Assembly (NCBI GenBank): GCA_036897625.1
Contig: JAYMTA010000702.1
Location: 1 to 25,069 of the forward strand
DNA length: 25,069 bases
Direction of reading: 5' to 3'
DNA from: Pelargonium cotyledonis
Lineage: Eukaryota; Streptophyta; Magnoliopsida; Geraniales; Geraniaceae
Positions 9,981-17,786 of this stretch are shown piece by piece. The notes below the pieces were generated by a model that made no database searches, was not told the origin of the DNA, and saw only the letters and a program-made list of their open reading frames with translations. The position numbers and the translations under genes are program-made. Position 1 is the stretch's first letter. Each line of letters starts with the position of its first letter.

Positions 9981-10773
9981 TGGACCAAATTAATTAAGTA
10001 ATTTACAAGAGCGGCAATTGCGGCTCCTTGGGTAGCGGTTAGAGCTTTCGTTTGTGGAGGCTAGGGTTAGGTAAGTGATGGTTAGAGCGTCATCATCATC
10101 ATAGGAGCAGATTTATCTCTCGCATGAAAGAATTACCATCAGGGTGTCTAGGGCGGCGGTGATTGCTTTTGTTTGTGGCGTCTAGGGTTTGGTAAGTGGT
10201 GGTTCGGTAGTGAAAGTTTTAGGGCATCGACATCATCATCAGAGATTGTGGCTATGACAGAGTTCAGTCCAGGTTCGAAAAGAATAATGGTGGCAGACGG
10301 TTTCGACTATTACGGTAGAATCAGGTTGTGGGGTCGTTTGGAAGTTTGGGGTCTAATTCAGTAAGGTTTAGAAAGTCCAGCATTGGTAGGATAGGTTGGG
10401 GGGAGGGCTTACCTAGTTCTCCCAGTTTGGTTAACTAGGTAACACACAGTTCAAAAGAGTTTTTACTCATAGGTCTAATTCATGTGGTTGGGGTCATGGT
10501 TGTTTCCATGTTTAATTTAGATTACTTTCTCGATGGGTTACAATTAAGGTTATCACGTCTAGTTTGGTTGTTTTATCTCGTTTATGTAATTCTTCCATTT
10601 ATTCAGTAACAAAAGTTGTTTTTTTTAGCGAGAAAGTAAGACTTTCATTACTGACAAGAATCTTTAAGTACAATATTACGAAGCTCTCCCTATGGGAGTT
10701 CGCCAATCTACTCCTCCATTACATCACTCCTTAAAGATAATCTAACTATATAATGAGCGGCATGATTACAACT

Positions 10774-11110
10774 TCAACTAAAAAAGCTATAACTAACCGC
10801 AACAAAGCTATGTGACAAGGACAATATATCCGCATAGAGTAATCCCAAGGAACTGGAGTATACCTCACCCCCTAATTGGAGCGCATCCACTACCCTCTCG
10901 GCATCAAATTCAATAACTACCTTTGGCCAGCCCTTTGCCGCCGCCCATTCCAACGCCGTTAGAACCGTCATAGCTTCCGTTGCTTCCATATCTTGGTTAC
11001 CACCCCATCAAACACGCCCCCACCCAGGACCCGTCCCTTCCCATCACGAATAATCCAACCACCTCCCGTAAAACCCACCCTACTAAAAGTTGCTCCATCC
11101 ATGTTGATCT
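10774..11110 (-). pseudogene. Terminal RNase H domain of the LINE, in two frames
   Basis: A first block reads KINMDGAT and GGGWIIRDGKGRVLGG, which carries the first catalytic Asp. After a frameshift near 10990-11000 the second block reads MEATEAMTVLTALEWA, then VVIEFDAERVVDAL (10774-10989), with the Glu and second Asp of a plant-type RNase H. The domain ends in a stop at 10774, about 150 bp before the A-tail. RNase H at the end of ORF2 is a known feature of many plant L1 LINEs. Confidence 0.8.
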
Positions 11111-11279
11111 TTACGAAAGGACGTACTAGTGGGCACCACGCCTCCTAAACACACATCGGCGTCCTAGCCCTAGGCTCCTCACCTCTCGCTGCCATCCATG
11201 TAGTTCGCATACTGACCTCATTAATCCTGAGCACCTCCTCGGCCGACGTCCACTTATCATTCCACACAACATCATTGTG

Positions 11280-14200
11280 GACCTTCTATAAGCTCCACCC
11301 CGCGTAAAGAACCCTCTCCACCAACCCATCCTCTTTTTGATTCAAAATCCCCATAAACCATTCACACAAGGAATCCGAGTTCAAAGCCATGGAACAAAGC
11401 CCCAACCAATCCCACACCCCCAACGCACACGGACAAGTTAACAAGGCATGCTCTACCGTCTTCGGAGCACTGTTACAATGCGGGCACGCCAGGTCGACAT
11501 CCACAATTCTACTCACCAAGCACTCTCAGACCGGCAGACAACCCGAAAGTGCCCTCTAGTAACAATGCTTCATCTTTGCTTGGACCTCCACCTCCCAAAC
11601 CGGGTTCTCCTCCAAACCCGTACCCAACTCGACTTTAAGCATGTGGTAGCCACTTTGAACTGAATAAAATCCCCTCTTGTTCAAGCTCTAGAACCTATAC
11701 CCTTATTAACCGACCAGCTAAGTCGGATGCCCAAGATACCCTCGCTGCACTCCAACTCAAATAGTTGACGGACCTTAACTTTATTCCACTCCCTCCTATC
11801 AAACTCCATAAGCTCCACCACTCGCATACTAGAAGGGACCACACCTATCATAGTATCCTTGACTCTTGGCACAAAGCCTAGGTAGGAAGGAACCCACGGG
11901 TCCACCAGTGCTCTAGTGTCAAAACCGTCCCCAATCCATTTCACACAACCCTTCAGCAAGGCATCTCTAGCTGCAATTAGGCTTGGAAAACTGAACAATG
12001 CACATCATATCAGCTTTGGAACATTTGACTAAACAAAGAGTGTCGATTCTGTTCATTCCACCATAACTACTTACCCAACAACGCCAAGTTGAAAGCTTGA
12101 ATATCCCGAAATCCTAACCCACTACACCTTTTCCTAGCAGATCCCTTTCTTGAACTCCACCAGAAACAGCTCACATCCCTCTCGATCCTCTTCCAGACCG
12201 TTATTGGCAACAAATACACTCCCATGCAGTATGACGGCACCGCCTACGCTACTGCCTTAAGAAGAATCTTTTTCCCAGTCTTGGATAACGCCTTGGCCGA
12301 CCACTATGAAATTCTCGCTTGCACAAGTTCCACCACATAGTCAAAGAGTTCAACCTATCTTCCACCCCCCACAACCTGACACCCCCAAATATCTATCAAA
12401 GACTTCAACCCTCGTGACCCCCAAGCATTGCACCAGCTGGTCTCCTACTATAGGGTCCATCGTCGGGCTCACGAGAAGAGAGGATTTATGAAGGTTTACC
12501 ATCTGTCTTAAACATTCCTCGTAGATCTTAAGGGCTCCTTTTATCGCCTCAGCTTCGGGGCGGCAAGCTCAGAAGAAAATAAGTGCATCATCAGCAAATA
12601 GGAGATTAGAAACCGAGGGTCCCGAATAAGATACCTGACACCCACTTATCTCCCCCACCTTCTTCTTATGTCTCATGATGATAGTCAGACCCTCTACTAC
12701 AATTAGAAAGAGGTATGGCAAGAGAAGATCACCCTGGCGGATACCACATGGTGCCGAAAATGTGTTCGAGAGAGAGCCCCCTACTTATTCCACTTTGAAG
12801 GATGTTGTTGTAACACAACTCATAATCAATTCCACCCATTCCATACGGAACCCCAATTTTATCATCATATGTCTCAAGAAATGTCACTCCACACTATCAT
12901 ATGTCTTCGCCATGTCCAATTTCAAAGCTCCTCATTCCCCCTTTTTCTACTTATGGATGAAATGGGATAACTCATTTGCCACACATACGTTATCCTTGAC
13001 CAGTCTACCCGGGATAAAAGCACTCTGATTATTTGATATAACTCTTTGTAGGACTGGTTTTTAACCTATTGGCGATCATCTTTGACATTATTTTGTAGAT
13101 AACGTTGCATAGGGCGATCGGCAGAAAGTCTGAGGCCACGTTCGGATGCTTATTTTTTGGGATGAGCACCAGATTTGTCTCATTGAGGTTTGTGGGTATC
13201 CTCCCCCCGAATAACCTCCACACATGTACTTGCCACGTCGGTGCCTTTTCTGGATGTATAGAGTTCAACGCCTTTTTAACCTCCTGCACCGAAAAATCTG
13301 CCCCCAACAACTCATTTTCCTCCACGGACACCCGACTCTCCACCAAATCCAGTATACACTTCATCTCCATAATCTTCCGCGTACAGAATTGATCTTTAAA
13401 GAACTCACACATCACGGCCTGAATATCTTCTACACTCTCTACCTAAGTCCCCTAGCATTCTTCAGGCAACATGACGTGTTATTCTTTTTATGAACTGAGG
13501 TTGTCATGTGAAAAAACTTTGAATTACTATCTCTCTTCTTTAACTAGTAAGTCTTCGCTCGTTGCTTCCAGTAAGCAATCTGCTTATGAAGGAGCTCCAA
13601 ATAGTGCTCTCTTACCCTCTTGGTCGGCCTGATCCTGACCCCATACATCCCTCCTCTTACTTAGCATCTCCAGGAGATGACCCTATTTTGACACCTCTCG
13701 ACTCAGACCCTTCATTGTCGGCCCTCCCTAGGCCTATAAGGCTTTACCACAACACCTCAGTCTATCATTGATGCCCTCCGGTCTCCAGGCCGATCTAACC
13801 ACCTACTCACAACCCTGATCCTCACCCCAAACGTTTTCAAATTTAAAGCGCCTAGGAGCGCACATCACCTCCACCCCTGGACATACCAGAATAGGATAGT
13901 GATCTGATGTATAAAAAGGAAAGTGATGCGCCTTCCATGACCCGAACTGAGCCACCCACGCACCATTACCAAAAGCCCTATCAAGTCTCACGTGGATGTC
14001 TCTTGGAGCCCCTCCTCCATGTGAACTCATATCCCGAAAAACCCAGGTCAATAAGCCCTGCATCCCTAATCGCATCATAGAAACCTTGGATCAATGCCGC
14101 CGGGTATTCTCTACCACCCCTCTTTTCCCTTCCGTCTATCAGATCATTGAAATCCAGTGGAGGGTGGCGCAATTGGTTAATCCAGTTGTGTGATTAGGAG

Positions 14201-14800
14201 GAGGTCTCAGAATCAATTCTCACTTAACACATCCTTGGTGGTAGTGGTGTAAGAGACCACTTGTGCGGTAAGGTGCCAAAAACTCTAGACTAGGGTTAAG
14301 AGAAATAGTCTCTTTCCTAAAAATTATTGGTTACTTGTATATATACACCTTTAGGCCGTCGCTTATCAAAAAAAAAAATCATTGAAACCCCCGGCTAAGC
14401 CAAGGAAGGGAGCTTCTCGAAGCAAAAGTTTTCAACCTAGCATGGACAAAGGCCAATTCACCCATTCCGGTCCACCATAGTACCGGGTGAAACTCTATTG
14501 GCACCATTCTCTCATATTGATCACCACATCCACAAAATAATTTGCCCATCCGAGCAACGTGACCTTCACCCCTCTTTCACACATCAGCACTATTCCCCCA
14601 TTCTACCAACCGCATCGCAGGATAAATACGCCTTTATGTTCAACATCCTTCTCAGCCCTTCCATTTCATTTCTAATACTCTTAGTCTCAATGAATAGGAC
14701 CAAAAAAGATATTTTCTCCCGAACTAGACGGCTTAACACCGTCCTTGCCCTGGTGTTCCCTAGTCCTCTACAGTTCCAGACCCAACACATCCGTCATAGA
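11280..14800 (-). pseudogene. LINE ORF2: endonuclease, reverse transcriptase and zf-RVT, broken
   Basis: The endonuclease starts with WNCRGLGNTRARTVLSRLV (14590-14790). It resumes beyond the SINE with EKRGGREYPAALIQ and LGFSGYEFTW (13981-14172), then VRLDRAFGNGAW and TSDHYPILV (13803-14078), all standard L1 endonuclease motifs. Reverse transcriptase follows: LNSIHPEKAP, LVLIPKNKHPN and LCNVIYKIMSKMIANRLK (13029-13415), palm motif A KLDMAKTYDSVE (about 12884-12924, with TGA where Trp is expected), and the catalytic FADD at 12588-12599. Further on are WIGDGFDTRALVDPWVP (11681-11998) and a zf-RVT knuckle CPHCNSAPKTVEHALLTCP (C-x2-C-x7-H-x4-C, 11286-11519). Several frameshifts and stops plus the SINE insertion make it non-coding today. 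Confidence 0.88.
14156..14377 (+). mobile_element. tRNA-derived SINE nested in the LINE endonuclease
   Basis: A target duplication ATCATTGAAATCC (14143-14155) and ATCATTGAAACCC (14378-14390) has one mismatch. The insert has a pol III box A TGGCGCAATTGG (14165-14176), a decayed box B GAATCAATTCT (14210-14220), a body of about 150 bp, and an A-tail (14368-14378). It lies in the opposite orientation to the LINE and interrupts the endonuclease, so it is younger than the LINE. Confidence 0.9.
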
Positions 14801-15253
14801 AAAAACCAAAGTAAATGTACCTGGATAATGGGGGATCTGTGGCAGAAAGCCCTCTTCCAGTCCCCACACCACCGGCCACGCCTATCTCACCACCAGCCCT
14901 AAAACGCGCCCCGACCCCTTTCTGAATTCGTCGTCTCAAAACCCTAAAACTGAAACCACCCACATTGAGCGCCGCCATAACCACTCCTTGTTCACTCACC
15001 GGCACCAGACGCGCGAATCACCGGAAAGAACACTACCGCACCAAACCCTAACGTCGAAGAGAACCTCTCCCTTGAGAGTCAGACCTCTTTCTTTTTTAAT
15101 GAGTCTTTTGTTAAAACTTTGTGCTCAACAACAAAAGTAGTCAATTCAAGGTAAAAAAAAATTATGTAATAAAATAATTAAACTAATCAACATACCCTAA
15201 CTTTTCTTTCTTCTCTCATTTTCTCTTTAAAACCTTAGCCGCCTTCTCTAGTT

Positions 15254-15350
15254 TTTTTTTTATTTTATTTTAAAGAAACTAACTAATTGAGCTACACAAT
15301 AAGGGTAGCTCTCCCCTATAAACTCCAAAGTCCAAGCCCCACCCTACCCC
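15254..15350 (-). mobile_element. 5'-truncated SINE, minus strand, nested in retroposon B
   Basis: A direct repeat CTTCTCTAGTT lies at 15243-15253 and 15351-15361 (the next base differs). On the minus strand the insert reads GAGAGCTACCCTTATTGTG then TAGCTCAATTAGTTAG, followed by an A-rich tail. The core matches the SINE at 24535-24684, which keeps its tRNA-like head; this copy has lost that head. Confidence 0.8.
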
Positions 15351-15787
15351 CTTCTCTAGTTCTTTGTTCATAAATTTTCTTTAAACCACCGCCGTTTTTT
15401 TTTTATCAACGGTGGTTCAATCTTCTCTTGTTGAATAAACTCAGATCTTTCTGAGAAAAAAATGGGCTTTCTCATCAAAATGATGAGCTTTGGATTTCTT
15501 GTCATTAAGGCAAGTTTGAGTTTTTAGTTTGGATTTCTTGTCATGGGGGCAAGTTTGAGATTTTTAGTTGATTTGTGTGCGGTGTGTTTTGTGGCGTTGG
15601 CTGTCTCCGATCGGAAGGTGGAGTCGATTGTTAACATCACAGTGGAGTTCGAGTTGAAGGAGTAGCTCACATGATTCAGATCGAAAGGGAGGCATCCAGT
15701 ACCAGTGCCTTTGGTTTGGCTTTCAGAGACATCCAATTCTTCTCATGTAGTTTTCTTTATTTTATTTTTTTATTAGTGAGTCTGCGA

Positions 15788-16554
15788 CAATGTTTTAAAA
15801 ACCGGACCGGTGACAAAACCGATCATACCACCGGGTTGACCGGTCAGCCCAGGTCAACCGGTCGGGTTACTCCATTTCAATATATATAACTATATTATGA
15901 AATACTAAAATTTTGGAATAAGAAACTCAAACACATACCCAAATCTCAAAGAGCTTAAGAGTTGTAAACAAAGAATAGACACAACAACGTCCCCTCAACG
16001 GTGCCAATATTGGCAGGCAACAACTCCGGCCGAACCAGTTGCAGCTCCGCCGAAAAAATTCTCTCGCCCAACCATGTCTTGACTCATGAAGGTTGAAGTT
16101 ATTGTTCATCACTTCATCTTCCTCACTCAATACAAGACATGATTTTTATTGCCCTCATCCATCTCACCGAACAAGCCAAGAAAGAAACAGAAGAAGAAGA
16201 AGAAGCAAAATCTCATTGTCGGCGTTTGAGTTGTTGAGATTAAACAAGCCAAGAAAAAGAAAAAGAAGAAGAAGCCAAATGTTATTAGGTTTTGTTTTCT
16301 TGTTTATTTTCTATTTTTTGTAGTTCTATAATTCAGTGGGCCAATTATATGGGCCAACTTCAATTAGCTTGAATCTCAACGTAAACTTTGCTTAATAGGC
16401 CCACTTATATATCAGACCAATTACTATGCATTTTTCACTAAAACTCATAAACTTGACCGAGTTTGACCTCAATTTCGGTTGAATGAAGAACCGGACCGGC
16501 ATACCTGTCGGGCCTCGGGTCAACCGGTTCGCCGATCCAATTTTTAAAGCATTG
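15788..16554. mobile_element. hAT-type non-autonomous element (MITE-like), 767 bp
   Basis: Terminal inverted repeats start CAATGTTTTAAAAACCGG on the left and CAATGCTTTAAAAATTGG on the right; CAATG fits the YARNG end consensus of hAT elements. The 8-bp flanks GTCTGCGA (15780-15787) and GTTTGCAA (16555-16562) differ by two transitions, consistent with a decayed 8-bp hAT duplication. Subterminal CCGGTTGACCGG-like repeats are rich in CpG. The core has two GAAGAAGAAG-rich stretches (16184-16210, 16243-16278), each beginning ACAAGCCAAGAAA, and no transposase. Confidence 0.8.
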
Positions 16555-16934
16555 GTTTGCAATTTTGTGACTCGAGCGCTTACTCAGTTTGAGATTTCTA
16601 TATCAAGCTCTGATAGTTGAATTGGTCTTCGGGTTACTTTAGTAATTGTAACTCTCTCTACTACTGATTTGATGCAATAAAATTGTTTTTCTAGCTATAA
16701 AAAAAAATGGGATAATCATCAAAAACAGCTCTATAATTGTCATATTTTGCAATGAACTACCATGAATATTTTTTTGTAGTTTCTTACTATCTTGTATTTT
16801 TTTTTTATTCTGTTACCAATTCCGTCAAAAAATGGATGGAATATTTCAAAATAGACATGTGTTGTGCGCATGACTAGAAAAAAAAAATTAAAATGACAAT
16901 TTTACCCTTCTTCTTCATTGGTCAAGAACAAATT

Positions 16935-17062
16935 CATCAATCTTCACCGGAAAAATCAAAGGTCCGCCGGAAACTACAAACTTTTGTCGGAAAAATCAAA
17001 GGCTTGCCGGAAACTTCAAACTTTTGCCGAAAACTTCAAACTTTCGCCGAAAAATTTAAAGT
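16935..17062. repeat. Tandem repeat, CCGGAAACTTCAAACTTTT type
   Basis: About four imperfect units of 20 to 38 bp built on GCCGGAAACTTCAAACTTTT alternate with TCGGAAAAATCAAAGG phrases. They can be translated into a KLQTF repeat but sit in a non-autonomous element and show no sign of selection as protein. Confidence 0.7.
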
Positions 17063-17089
17063 GATTTGGTTAAATTCACTCATTTTTTG

Positions 17090-17415
17090 TTCAACCAACA
17101 CAAATCTAACACAAACCCAACACAAATCCAACAAAAAAAACTAACACAAACACAACCTAAATCCAACCCAAATCCATAATTTGTTCAACCAACACAAATT
17201 CAACCCAAACAAAAAATTTGTTCAACCAACACAAACTCAACACTTATCTAACACAAATTTAATACAAATCCAACAAAAAAACAACACAAACACAACAAAA
17301 ATTCAACACAAATCCAATCCAAATCCAAAATTTGTTAAATCAACACAAATACTAACATTCGACTAATAAATCCAACACCAACCCAACACAAATCTAACAT
17401 AAACCCTAACATTTA
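17090..17415. repeat. CAACACAAATC minisatellite
   Basis: More than twenty imperfect units of 10 to 12 bp, CAACACAAATC or variants (CAACCCAAATC, CTAACACAAAC), with an interspersed AATTTGTTCAACC phrase that recurs about three times. One strand is almost free of G, giving strong strand asymmetry. The overlapping ORFs rich in N, T, Q and K are products of this composition. Confidence 0.85.
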
Positions 17416-17608
17416 ACACGAATGTGAAAATATAAGATAGTCAATTGTTAAAATGAGTAAGAATATTTAAGTCATTTAACATGCAAACTAACGGATTGCT
17501 AAAAGAATAAAAAAAATACTAATAAATTACGAAAAAAAGTTTAAGCAGTCTGTTGCAAAATATTTCAGGTAGCTTTTGGTTATTATTCCCAAAAAAAAAA
17601 AAAAAAAA

Positions 17609-17786
17609 TCTAACTAACCCTAAATATGAAATTGCCCATTCCGTCACTCCCATGCTCATGGTCTCTCCTCAATCCTCTGCTCAATCATACAAATACACAA
17701 AGATCTCTACAAGAATATCGATCTCGTCGACAGAGCACACGGAAATTATTGAATTTCAGATTGTGATCGAAACATTGCTTCGCTAA
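17609..17786 (+). promoter_or_regulatory. 5' leader and proximal region of the WD40 gene
   Basis: Host sequence resumes after the A-run at 17609 with the right copy of the retroposon B target site, including ACTAACCCTAAATATG. A CT-rich, leader-like segment at 17640-17675 precedes the coding start. No strong TATA box lies between the Mutator-like element and the ATG; the best candidates are weak AT-rich phrases. Transcription may therefore begin within or at the edge of inserted DNA. The TSS cannot be fixed from sequence. Confidence 0.5.
17652..17786 (+). CDS. Upstream ORF (44 codons) abutting the WD40 start codon
   Basis: ATG at 17652 opens a frame beginning MLMVSPQSSAQSYKYTK and ending in LLR with TAA at 17784-17786; the main ATG is the next three bases. 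A second in-frame ATG lies at 17658. It has no recognisable domain and is rich in S, T, I and E. If it lies within the mRNA, main-frame translation would need leaky scanning or reinitiation. Conservation in related species would decide whether it is functional. Confidence 0.45.
   Translation: MLMVSPQSSAQSYKYTKISTRISISSTEHTEIIEFQIVIETLLR

Larger units (their letters stand above)
10620..15129 (-). mobile_element. L1-type LINE with RNase H, 5'-truncated, minus strand
   Basis: Reading right to left, the order is endonuclease, reverse transcriptase, zf-RVT zinc knuckle and RNase H, as in plant L1 elements. The 3' end reads CAGTAATGAAAGTCTTAC then CTTTCTCGCTAAAAAAA, with the A-run at 10619-10626. 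A 12-bp flank repeat with one mismatch lies at 10608-10619 (AACAAAAGTTGT) and 15130-15141 (AACAAAAGTAGT). About 4.3 kb remains after removing the SINE at 14156-14377. The usual ORF1 with its zinc knuckle is not seen; only a short ORF at 14760-15005 precedes the endonuclease, so the insertion is probably 5'-truncated. Confidence 0.85.
10003..15159 (+). mobile_element. Retroposon A, nested in B and split by the LINE
   Basis: A target duplication AATTAAGTAAT (9992-10002) and AATTATGTAAT (15160-15170) differs at one base, and the right copy follows an A-run (15152-15160). The element consists of 10003-10619 plus 15142-15159. Its body is GC-rich and contains a direct duplication: about 10035-10110 and 10156-10240 both read TCTAGGGTTWGGTAAGTG-like sequence followed by CATCATCATC. 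The 3' part (TTCAGTAACAAAAGTTG) resembles the CAGTAATGAAA ends of the LINE and of the retroposon at 1377-1985. No credible protein is encoded; a 63-codon ORF at 10173-10364 has no recognisable features. Confidence 0.6.
16709..17590. mobile_element. Mutator-like non-autonomous element inserted in a poly-A tail, next to the WD40 gene
   Basis: Both ends start GGGATAATCATC or GGGAATAATAACC. The inverted similarity runs about 110 bp, through ATATTTTGCAA, then GTATTTTTTTT and TTATTCTKTTA. Both flanks are A-runs (16699-16707 and 17591-17608), so a 9-bp A duplication is likely though not provable. The core holds two sets of tandem repeats. The right end lies only 62 bp from the start of the WD40 upstream ORF and 197 bp from its ATG, so it now occupies the promoter position. 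Confidence 0.75.
9981..17608 (+). mobile_element. Retroposon B, outermost level of the nested block (composite)
   Basis: The outer flanks are the 29-bp and 25-bp related sequences at 9952-9980 and 17609-17633; the right copy follows directly on the poly-A tail. Retroposon B itself comprises 9981-10002, 15171-15253, 15351-15787, 16563-16707 and the residual A-run to 17608. It includes CCTTAGCCGCC, an ACCACCGCCG / CGGTGGT palindrome, a 39-bp tandem duplication (15489-15568, TTTGGATTTCTTGTCAT in both) and a 3' end GATGCAATAAAATTG leading to CTAGCTATAAAAAAAA. The middle and 5' part resemble the retroposon at 1377-1985. The first AT-rich 20-40 bases have no counterpart there, so the exact 5' end is uncertain. 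Confidence 0.55.

Noticed and set aside
11448-14902. Several plus-strand ORFs (for example 12675-13028, 13105-13392, 14498-14902)
   Set aside because: They lie antisense to the LINE ORF2 domains, which are recognisable on the minus strand; the plus-strand products show no known features.
15178-15200. Alternative left target duplication for retroposon B just upstream of its CT-rich part
   Set aside because: ACTAATCAACATACCCTAAC matches the right flank only with several gaps, whereas 9952-9980 matches with a single 4-bp gap.
16093-16323. Lys/Arg-rich ORF that could look like a nucleolar or ribosomal protein
   Set aside because: It comes from GAAGAAGAAG-type stretches inside the hAT MITE; no domain and no conservation signal.
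16893-17366. ORFs rich in Asn, Thr, Gln and Lys resembling low-complexity proteins
   Set aside because: They are produced by the minisatellite and tandem repeats in a non-autonomous element and have no start or splice context.
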